From NCBI GenBank assembly GCA_003165315.1, contig PLSX01000180.1, forward strand, positions 22,886-73,875: a stretch of 50,990 nucleotides of DNA, read 5' to 3'. The notes under the pieces were generated by a model. It searched no databases and was not told where the DNA came from. It worked only from the letters and a program-made list of their open reading frames with translations. Below, piece by piece: positions 44,066 to 50,990 of the stretch. The DNA is from Acidobacteriota bacterium. GTDB taxonomy: Bacteria > Acidobacteriota > Terriglobia > UBA7540. Position 1 is the stretch's first letter; each line of letters starts with the position of its first letter. The position numbers and the translations under genes are program-made.

Positions 44066-44653
44066 ATGACTCGTGCCTCGACGGATATTTTGATTGACCG
44101 GATTCCCGTGGCCCGGAACCTTGCGACGGACGCGATCTGGGTCATTACGTTCAGCCTGGTTACGGCCGTTTGCGCCCAATTCAGCTTCCACTTGCCTCAC
44201 TCGCCCGTGCCTATTACAGGCCAGACCTTTGCCGTCCTCCTTAGCGGCGCGGTGCTGGGATGGCGTCGTGCTTTTCTGAGCCAAGTTGTGTACCTGGCAG
44301 AAGGAGCTGCGGGCCTACCGGTGTTCGCCGACGGCTCCGGTTCACTAATGCACCTTATGGGGCCTGGCGGCGGTTTTCTGCTCTGCTTCCCATTGGCGGC
44401 CGCGCTGGTGGGATACCTGGTGGAACTAGGCATCGGGCGTTCCACGTGGAAGCTTGCTGGCGCACTTGTTTCCGGCGATGTGCTGATCCTCCTGGCTGGA
44501 TCCATCTGGCTGCATCTGCTGTTTCGTGTTCCTTTCGCCCAGGCTTGGCTGTTGGGCTTTTTCCCGTTTCTTGTTGCCGACGTGGCCAAGGTGGCGTTGG
44601 TGGGGTGCACCTTGCCCAGGATTTTGCGGCGAATTGAAGGGAGTGGGCAGTAA
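44066..44653 (+). CDS. bioY: Biotin transporter BioY
   Basis: 195 residues with about six membrane helices. BioY is the biotin-binding S component of ECF transporters and can act alone in some bacteria. Motifs: PHSPVPITGQTFAVLLSGAVLGWRR (the BioY signature), YLAEGAAGLPVFADGSG and HLMGPGGGFLLCFP, then the second half with FPFLVADVAKVAL. Starts at ATG 44063 or 44066; AAGGAG at 44056-44061 favours 44066. No bioMN (ATPase/transmembrane) genes are adjacent. A palindrome upstream suggests biotin-responsive repression, but it does not match a BirA or BioR consensus I know. Confidence 0.93.
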   Translation: MTRASTDILIDRIPVARNLATDAIWVITFSLVTAVCAQFSFHLPHSPVPITGQTFAVLLSGAVLGWRRAFLSQVVYLAEGAAGLPVFADGSGSLMHLMGPGGGFLLCFPLAAALVGYLVELGIGRSTWKLAGALVSGDVLILLAGSIWLHLLFRVPFAQAWLLGFFPFLVADVAKVALVGCTLPRILRRIEGSGQ

Positions 44654-45540
44654 GAGCTTAATTCCAGTTGTAATTTAGGGGTAAATCAATCGTTCTATTG
44701 GTGTCTACTGAAGACTGACGACTGATTCATGTTCCCGGACTTTTCACGGCTACCTTCGCCAACTCCTGACAAATCAGGAAGAAGTTTTATCCTCCAACCA
44801 GACGTTCTACGCAGCGTTGCATAGTCTCGATTTGTCCTTGATGCACAGGCATGGGCGTACGAGGATTGGGTGAGTTGCCTTCACCTTGGGTGGAATCTGT
44901 TGGTGGGGTGGGATGAAATACAGCGAAGTTGGGAGGAAATCTTCCAGTCCACCGATCAGATGATGGTGTCAATCAGCCGGACGCTGGTGCATGTGGCGGG
45001 CGATGTGGGTGGATCTCCTGCCTTGAAGATAGATCCACTGCTTTTCAAAACGACTTTTCCTCGGGGCTCTTAGAGGCCGCCAACATCTTCCAGCGCCGCC
45101 AGGCCCGGTGGCTCTTGGTTCATCATCACTCCACACCCTTGGTTGGCCCTCTGGCGGACGTCAATGGAACGGTACAGTAGCCGAAACTCGACGCGCCAAA
45201 CTGTGCCGCATTTCCCGTTTGACCCCCAAAATCAAAAATTGGTCAGGCTTATGGATTTCATGGCCTGAGGGCACTCCACCGCTCTGTGGGCGAGCCGCCC
45301 GCGTGCCTTCATCTTGCACGGCCATTTTGGCGGATTGGCCCAATTTGTAATACTCGCTTGAAGCCATTCTGCGGTAGTGGTAATGTGCGGGCGTGTTAAA
45401 TGTCCATGCTCTTCGCCGTGATGACAGATTTTTCTCCAAAAACCTCCTCTATATCCACCGGAGCACGCGGACATATCCTCTTATTATAATTGGCGGGGCG
45501 ATGATTGCCTGGCGGGGGACCCCATATTCAAGGAGCAATT
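44654..45540. other. 887-bp spacer without recognisable gene
   Basis: Several short frames on both strands lack ribosome sites and family resemblance. TATAAT at 45485-45490 may be the -10 for the mannosidase, with no clear -35. The length suggests decayed coding DNA, but no parent gene is identifiable by eye. Confidence 0.45.
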
Positions 45541-48129
45541 ATGCGACTTAGATTCTTGCGAATCGTATTCATTGGCGTCTGTATTTGTCTGAGTGTGGGA
45601 ATAGCGGTTGGGCAGCAGGGCCGCACCGATATTGGAATCGATCAGGGCTGGGAATTCCGGCAGGTATCATCTTCACCTGACGCCGCTGGTGGGACGTGGC
45701 GGCCCGCCCAAGTGCCAGGCGACGTCCATCTCGACTTGCTTAGAAACAAACTGATTCCAGACCCATTCTACCGCGACAATGAAGCCAAATTGCAATGGAT
45801 CCAATCTGCAAGTTGGGAGTATCGAACCACCCTCAACATTACTTCCGAAACCCTGAATAAATCGAATCTTGAATTGGTGTTCGACGGCCTTGATGCCTAC
45901 TCGGAAGTCTATCTGAACAACACCAAGGTGCTGACCGCCAATAATATGTTCCGCATCTGGCGCGCGAATGTGAAGCCGTTGCTGCGCGCCGGAGCGAATG
46001 AATTGCGCGTGATGTTCCCCTCGCCGGACAAGGCGGCTGCAGAAGCTGCGGCGGCCGATCCTTGGCGTTTGAAGACTCATGTGGAAGACAAGACCTACAT
46101 CCGCAAGGCCGCGTACGAGTACGGCTGGGATTGGGGCCCGACCTTTGTAACCAGCGGTATTTGGCGGCCCGTGCGTTTGGAGACGTGGGATGAAGCGCGC
46201 ATTTCCAATATGCATATTCGCCAGCTTGATGTTACTTCCGACGTGGCGCACTTGAATGGAGAGGTGGAAGTGACGGCGGCTTCAAATGTTACCGCTCAGG
46301 TGAGCATCCGCTACTCGCATGGAGGCAAACCGTTGGAGGCAGCACGGAACGTGGAGCTGCACGCGGGCGTGAATCACGTCGATCTACCGTTGGAAATTAG
46401 CAAGCCGGGCCTCTGGTTTCCCGCCGGGTACGGTGCTCAGCCGCTTTACACATTTACGGCGCAGGTCAAGTTGCAGGCTCGCTTGCAGGATCAACAAAGC
46501 GTGACCACGGGTCTTCGCTCCGTCGTCTTGAGGCGCGACCTCGACAAGTGGGGCCGATCGTTCGAGTTTGTGGTCAATGGCATTCCGATTTTCGGCAAGG
46601 GCGCCGACGTGATTCCTTTCGATAGTTTTCCCAACCGCGTGACGGAGGAGAATTACCGCCGGATTCTTCAGTCGGCCAAAGACGCCAACATGAACATGAT
46701 CCGCCTCTGGGGCGGTGGCTACTACGAGAGCGAGCAGTTCTATCAGCTCTGCGACCAACTTGGAATCATGGTGTGGCAGGACTTCATGTTCGGCAATGAT
46801 TGGCAGCCAGGTTTGTATAGCTGGAAGCTGAACGTGGCGGCGGAGATAGAAGACCAGGTGAAGCGACTGCGTGATCATCCGAGCATCGTCATCTGGAGTG
46901 GAAACAATGAGACGGAAGAGGCGCTCTCGTGGAAGGATCGTTCGCAACTGCCGGCGGATGTTCGCTTTCAAATGTGGCAGGACTACGTCTCCACCTTCAG
47001 CGGTGTGATTCCTTCTGTAGTGGAAAGGCTCGACCCTCAGCGGCCTTATTGGCCCAGTTCGCCCAGTTCTGACTATGAGGAAACGACTCCCACCTTCCAG
47101 TCCGGCGATGCCCACATCTGGGATGTGTGGCATGGACGCGTGCCGTTCTCGACTTATGAGACGCATCACGTTCGCTTTGTCACTGAATATGGATTCCAGT
47201 CCTTCCCGGAGATGAAGACCATTGAATCTTTTACGCTACCCGAGGACCGGACCGGTATCTTCACCCCCGTGATGCTTGGCCACCAGAAAAACGACGAAGG
47301 CAATTCGATCATTCATGATTATCTGCTGAAGGATTATCCCGAGCCCAAGGACTTTGCCTCTTTTCTTTACGTGAGTCAGGTGTTGCAAGCCGAGGGGATC
47401 AAGATCGGGGCCGAGCATTTCCGTCGCAGCCGTCCGGAAACGATGGGGTCAATCTTCTGGCAATTGAATGACTGCTGGCCCGTGGCATCGTGGTCGAGCA
47501 TCGACTATTACGGAAGGTGGAAGGCCTTGCAATACTATGCGCGGCGTTTCTACGCTCCTCTGCTCGTGTCGCCCCATGTTGAAGATGGCATGCTGAAGAC
47601 CTACATTGTCTCCGATGAGGTGAAGACTGTCAGTGGAAAGCTAGATCTGCGCATCCTCGACTTTGAAGGGAAGGTGTTGAATGAGACCTCTAAAGCAGTG
47701 AGCGTCACGGCGCTTTCCAGTAAGGTCTATTCGCAAATGCCACTGTCAGACTTGGAGGCCGGCACTGACCCGGCACGTGAAGTCGTAGTGGCCGATCTGG
47801 TTGTTGAGGGAAAGACCGTTTCGCGCAACCTGGTCTACCTGGTGCCGACCAAGCAGGTGCATCTGCCCCCGGTGCATATCAAGGCGGAACTAACTCAGGC
47901 GGCGGATGGCTATCATCTCAAACTCTCATCGCCGGTGCTGGCGCGAAGTGTCTACGTGAATTTTGGCGCTTCGAGCCCTGAGCTTTCGGACAACTATTTC
48001 GATCTAGTTCCAGGGGAACCGGTTGATGTGGTGGTGAAGAGCAACGAAGCGCTGGAACTTCTGGGTGCGAATTTGCAGGTGGTTTCACTGGTTGATGCTT
48101 TCACTTCAGTCACCCCAAATAGTAATTGA
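45541..48129 (+). CDS. Exported GH2-family beta-mannosidase
   Basis: 862 residues. A Sec-type signal peptide (MRLRFLRIVFIGVCICLSVG, likely cleaved after the AVG site) sends it out of the cytoplasm. The order is a GH2 sugar-binding domain (about 30-200, WRPAQVPGDVHLDLLRNKLI, SWEYRTTLNI, YGWDWGPTFVTSGIWRPVRL), an immunoglobulin-like domain, a TIM barrel and C-terminal beta domains. Acid/base E457 in WSGNNETEEA and nucleophile E549 in VTEYGFQSFPE match the beta-mannosidase branch, as do VPGDVH and NMIRLWGGGYYE. It releases terminal beta-mannose from mannans or glycans. AAGGAG lies just upstream of ATG 45541; an earlier in-frame start at 45505 would bury the signal peptide. Single gene. Confidence 0.93.
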   Translation: MRLRFLRIVFIGVCICLSVGIAVGQQGRTDIGIDQGWEFRQVSSSPDAAGGTWRPAQVPGDVHLDLLRNKLIPDPFYRDNEAKLQWIQSASWEYRTTLNITSETLNKSNLELVFDGLDAYSEVYLNNTKVLTANNMFRIWRANVKPLLRAGANELRVMFPSPDKAAAEAAAADPWRLKTHVEDKTYIRKAAYEYGWDWGPTFVTSGIWRPVRLETWDEARISNMHIRQLDVTSDVAHLNGEVEVTAASNVTAQVSIRYSHGGKPLEAARNVELHAGVNHVDLPLEISKPGLWFPAGYGAQPLYTFTAQVKLQARLQDQQSVTTGLRSVVLRRDLDKWGRSFEFVVNGIPIFGKGADVIPFDSFPNRVTEENYRRILQSAKDANMNMIRLWGGGYYESEQFYQLCDQLGIMVWQDFMFGNDWQPGLYSWKLNVAAEIEDQVKRLRDHPSIVIWSGNNETEEALSWKDRSQLPADVRFQMWQDYVSTFSGVIPSVVERLDPQRPYWPSSPSSDYEETTPTFQSGDAHIWDVWHGRVPFSTYETHHVRFVTEYGFQSFPEMKTIESFTLPEDRTGIFTPVMLGHQKNDEGNSIIHDYLLKDYPEPKDFASFLYVSQVLQAEGIKIGAEHFRRSRPETMGSIFWQLNDCWPVASWSSIDYYGRWKALQYYARRFYAPLLVSPHVEDGMLKTYIVSDEVKTVSGKLDLRILDFEGKVLNETSKAVSVTALSSKVYSQMPLSDLEAGTDPAREVVVADLVVEGKTVSRNLVYLVPTKQVHLPPVHIKAELTQAADGYHLKLSSPVLARSVYVNFGASSPELSDNYFDLVPGEPVDVVVKSNEALELLGANLQVVSLVDAFTSVTPNSN

Positions 48130-48766
48130 AGGAAAGTAGGGCCTTAAATGAATTACCGCCCCGCCCGCAAGACCCTTTTACTTGCGGATTGAGCGGAGAT
48201 TTGCCTCAAGGGACTCACGCTGTGGTTGACATCCCGACGACTGCTGTGTATGTTATGGTTTGTCGTTGGAAGGGCACAACCTCTTCCTTCTTGGTCAAGC
48301 AAATCGACGAACTTCATGAGGACATGGAGATGGAATCTTCACCAAGCATCCTCTTTCCTCGGGCTGCACATAGTCGGCCTAAGGTAGATTTTTTGGCCTG
48401 GGCAAGGTATTGATTTCAAGAACTGTTATGCGATCGACCGGTAGGTGTCAGGTTGGTTGAGCCTTCTTTGGGGGCAGGCTCGTTCTTTGGATTTATTTTG
48501 GTTTACTAATTGAGTGCTTCTGTTCATTTGTACCTTTGCGATTTTCGGTCCCACCATCCAGCGGGTTCATCGTTCGAGTTCAAGAGAAGCAGACGGGGGC
48601 AGGAGCATTTTGCGCCATGCGTTAAGGTGCAGGCGCGGGCCGTCGGGATTTCATCAGGTTTAGCGGAGGGCTGGTCTGGGTTGAGGCATCGGACCGGAAT
48701 AGGCGCAATCTTACAGGGGAACATCACAGCCGCTGAAGGTTTCGGGCGGCAGGGAGAAAAACACTA
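48130..48766. other. 637-bp spacer before the phosphorylase gene
   Basis: A short frame overlapping the mannosidase stop (48126-48413) starts at TTG with no ribosome site and has no family resemblance, so it is not called. The stretch holds the promoter candidate at 48226-48254. Confidence 0.45.
48226..48254 (+). promoter_or_regulatory. Candidate sigma-70 promoter
   Basis: TTGACA (48226-48231), 17 bp, TATGTT (48249-48254). If used for the phosphorylase gene it would give a leader of about 500 nt; otherwise it may drive an unrecognised small transcript. Confidence 0.45.
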
Positions 48767-50990
48767 ATGGGCCAAATTGAAGACACGTTGGAAGCCAGCC
48801 GGGTATTGACGATCGAGGAGATTTCCACTCTTGCGCAGAACGGCGGCAAGCCCGCTGAGACCCTCATGAATGTCTGCGCCCTGATTGCCCGGCGCTTTCG
48901 AGTCGACGTCTGTTGTGTATACCTGCTCGAGCCTGACCGCATCAATCTGGTTCTGGCGGCAAGTCTGGGCCTGCGCCCTCAGTGTATCGGCACTCTCCGC
49001 ATGGCAACGCATGAAGGCTTGGTGGGTCTGGTGGCCGAGCAGCTCCTCCCCGTCGCGGCGGAACAAGTCAAAAATCACCCCCGCTTCAAATACTTCAGCG
49101 AAGCAGGAGAAGATGCCTACCAATCATTCCTTGGCGTCCCCCTGATCGATCAAGGCCTGCTGGTAGGTGTTCTTACCGTTCAGACCAAGGCACCCCGTGT
49201 TTACATTGAGGAAGAGACCGCCATGCTGGCGGAGGCTGCTGCGCAAGTGGCGCCAGTGGTGAGCGAAGCTCGAACCCTTGATCGCTTTGTTGCCCCTTCG
49301 CAGGAGCGGCTGTGGTCGCTGGCCCGCAATCTCTGGTGGAGTTGGGATAATGACTCAGCCAGCCTGTTTTTGGATCTCGACCCGGTGCGCTGGCGGCAGT
49401 TTAATCACAACCCCATTTCCGTCCTATCGGGCATGCCGTTGGAGAGCCTGGAGCGCCGCGCCCGCGAACTCGTTCTGCATGGGCGCATCAATTACGCCTA
49501 TCGCCGCCAACGTGAATATTTGCACCGGGACCGCACCTGGGGCGCCAAACACGCCGGTGTTCTGCGGCCACGCCCGGTGGCTTATTTCTCCGCGGAATTC
49601 GGCCTGCACGAGTCCCTTCCCATCTATTCGGGCGGTCTGGGAGTCCTTGCCGGTGATCACATCAAGAGCGCTTCCGATCTCGACATTCCGCTCGTGGGGA
49701 TCGGGCTCTTTTATAGCCAGGGATACTTCCGCCAGCGGCTGGACTGGAATGGCTGGCAACAGGAAGAATATTTTGAGACGGACATCAGCCAACTTCCGAT
49801 GGAAGTCGCCATCGGAAAGTCTGGAGAACCGGTCTCGGTGGAGATTGAGACGCGGAGTGGCACTTTGCGCGCCAAGGTTTGGCGGTTGAAGGTCGGCCGG
49901 TGTGTCCTGCTCTTGCTTGACTCCAACGTGTCCGGAAATGCCCCGGAAGACAGGGAGTTGACCTCCCGCTTGTACGGCGGCGATGGGCGCGTGCGCATTC
50001 GCCAGGAGTTACTTTTGGGCGTTGGCGGCGTTCGCGCCTTAAGAGCCATGGGAATTACCCCCGGCGTCTATCACCTCAATGAGGGGCACAGCGCTTTTGC
50101 CGTGCTGGAAGCCATTCGCACCCGCATGGAAGATGAAGGCATAAGCTTTGAACAAGCGGCGCCTGTCGTCTACCGTGAGGTGGTGTTTACCACTCACACT
50201 CCCGTGCCTGCTGGTCACGACCGGTTCAACGCCGGACTGGTCGAAGAGCATCTGGGGCCGCTGCGCGATAGCCTGGGATTGTCGCTCGACCGCCTGATGT
50301 CGATTGGCCGGGAGAATCCTGCCAACCCGCATGAAGACTTCTGCATGACCGTCCTGGGACTTAAGGTTTCGCGCCGCGCCAACGCTGTTTCCGGGTTGCA
50401 CGGGCACGTGAGCCGAGCCATGTGGAAGGGGCTTTATCCTGACAAATCGGAAGACGCTGTTCCCATCGGGCATATCACCAATGGAGTTCACGTCCCCAGT
50501 TGGCTTGCCCCGCAAATGTACCGTCTCTACGATCGCCATTTGGGCACAGGTTGGCATGAGCACAGCAGTGAGCCGCGCATCTGGGAGGGAATTGAGAACG
50601 TCGATGACGGTGAACTGTGGGAGACGCATCTGAGCTTGAAACAACGATTGCTGGAGTTTGTCCGCGCCCGCGCGATTGAGCAATCGGAGCGTCGCGGCGA
50701 ACAGTTGGAACTGCGCCAGCGCCTCAGCCGCATTCTTAGCCCTGACGCCCTCACCATTGGATTTGCCCGCCGCTTTGCCACCTACAAACGCGCCAACCTG
50801 ATTCTGGCCGACATTGAAAAGCTGGCTTCATTGGCCAACAATCCCAAGCGCCCCGTGCAGTTTGTCTTTGCCGGCAAAGCCCACCCGCGCGACGAGCCTG
50901 GCAAGCGCGTCCTTCAGCAAGTGGCCCAATTGATGCGCGACAAGAAATTCGCCGACCGTTTTGTCTTTGTGGAGGACTACGACATCAACG
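48767..50990 (+). CDS. GAF domain-alpha-glucan phosphorylase fusion (partial)
   Basis: Open to the right edge: 741 residues visible, no stop. Residues about 15-165 form a GAF domain (ETLMNVCALIARRFRVDVCC, GLVGLVAEQLLPVAAEQV, FLGVPLIDQGLLVGVLTVQT). Next is a DUF3417-type segment (ERLWSLARNLWWSWDNDSAS). The glycosyltransferase-35 phosphorylase core of the Thermotoga/archaeal type follows: VAYFSAEFGLHESLPIYSGG, GVLAGDHIKSASDLDIPLVG, YHLNEGHSAFAVLEA, FTTHTPVPAGHDRF, GHITNGVHVPSWLAP and FARRFATYKRANL. The PLP lysine region would lie beyond the window. It cleaves alpha-1,4-glucan with phosphate to glucose-1-phosphate; the GAF domain suggests ligand control, possibly by a cyclic nucleotide or small molecule. 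ATG 48767 follows GGGAG by about 11 nt. Confidence 0.9.
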   Translation, partial: MGQIEDTLEASRVLTIEEISTLAQNGGKPAETLMNVCALIARRFRVDVCCVYLLEPDRINLVLAASLGLRPQCIGTLRMATHEGLVGLVAEQLLPVAAEQVKNHPRFKYFSEAGEDAYQSFLGVPLIDQGLLVGVLTVQTKAPRVYIEEETAMLAEAAAQVAPVVSEARTLDRFVAPSQERLWSLARNLWWSWDNDSASLFLDLDPVRWRQFNHNPISVLSGMPLESLERRARELVLHGRINYAYRRQREYLHRDRTWGAKHAGVLRPRPVAYFSAEFGLHESLPIYSGGLGVLAGDHIKSASDLDIPLVGIGLFYSQGYFRQRLDWNGWQQEEYFETDISQLPMEVAIGKSGEPVSVEIETRSGTLRAKVWRLKVGRCVLLLLDSNVSGNAPEDRELTSRLYGGDGRVRIRQELLLGVGGVRALRAMGITPGVYHLNEGHSAFAVLEAIRTRMEDEGISFEQAAPVVYREVVFTTHTPVPAGHDRFNAGLVEEHLGPLRDSLGLSLDRLMSIGRENPANPHEDFCMTVLGLKVSRRANAVSGLHGHVSRAMWKGLYPDKSEDAVPIGHITNGVHVPSWLAPQMYRLYDRHLGTGWHEHSSEPRIWEGIENVDDGELWETHLSLKQRLLEFVRARAIEQSERRGEQLELRQRLSRILSPDALTIGFARRFATYKRANLILADIEKLASLANNPKRPVQFVFAGKAHPRDEPGKRVLQQVAQLMRDKKFADRFVFVEDYDIN

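Noticed and set aside
44787-45439. Short minus-strand frames in the spacer before the mannosidase
   Set aside because: No ribosome sites and no family resemblance; possibly decayed coding DNA, but the parent gene is not identifiable.
48126-48413. 95-residue frame after the mannosidase
   Set aside because: TTG start, no ribosome site and no recognisable protein; it crosses a promoter candidate.

Overview
The window looks like chromosomal DNA from a GC-rich soil-type bacterium, most likely an Acidobacteriota member. The basis is mixed. I see several Tat-exported glycosidases, a GAF-glucan phosphorylase fusion, a small QSGNLSAAQ-repeat protein of a kind I associate with this phylum, numerous palindromic intergenic repeats and long spacers. 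The phylum call is inference, because no rRNA or tRNA gene was found. There is no prophage, CRISPR array or intact transposase.

Layout. 1-1183: phosphate transporter (partial) with its DUF47 partner. 1597-2877: His-rich repeat protein and an AhpD-like protein. 3079-5591: two divergent radical SAM proteins of unknown substrate. 5722-9287: a candidate structured leader followed by a very large Tat-exported DUF4450-type glycosidase. 9390-13230: a UroD-family enzyme, two small membrane proteins, and spacers rich in palindromes, tandem repeats, an orphan consensus promoter and an unfamiliar interspersed repeat. 13366-17281: transketolase-like enzyme and an aminotransferase. 17991-21000: second Tat glycosidase and a SET-domain protein. 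21118-26172: two tandem malic enzyme genes with a 53-residue zinc ribbon on the other strand between them. 26399-29857: site-2 protease and a DUF6259-like Tat glycosidase. 29878-33948: 2-oxoglutarate dehydrogenase E1 and an RMD1/DUF155-like membrane protein. 34090-36746: HxlR regulator, azoreductase and MFS exporter. 37029-43892: formate dehydrogenase (FDH) module. 44066-44653: BioY. 45541-48129: GH2 beta-mannosidase. 48767-end: GAF plus alpha-glucan phosphorylase (partial).

The highlight is the FDH module: fdhD, catalytic subunit, NuoE-NuoF fusion, iron-sulfur subunit, mobA. The catalytic gene is interrupted by a UGA exactly at the active-site Sec/Cys position. A SECIS-like hairpin with a GGTCT loop follows it, so I read it as one selenoprotein gene (38194-40155) and not two fragments. 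The FdsA-type large subunit is also split and permuted. Its N-terminal half (2Fe-2S, two 4Fe-4S and the Mo-bisMGD Fe4S4 domain) is encoded last in the set, at 42058-43086, and its catalytic half is encoded first. With the diaphorase fusion between them, the three genes would rebuild a soluble NAD+-linked formate dehydrogenase/CO2 reductase. FdhD would supply sulfur and MobA the guanylylated cofactor.

The rest points to an aerobic heterotroph degrading plant or microbial polysaccharides: exported glycosidases, mannosidase, glucan phosphorylase, malic enzymes, 2-oxoglutarate dehydrogenase and biotin uptake. All functional assignments come from reading motifs by eye; no database search was run.
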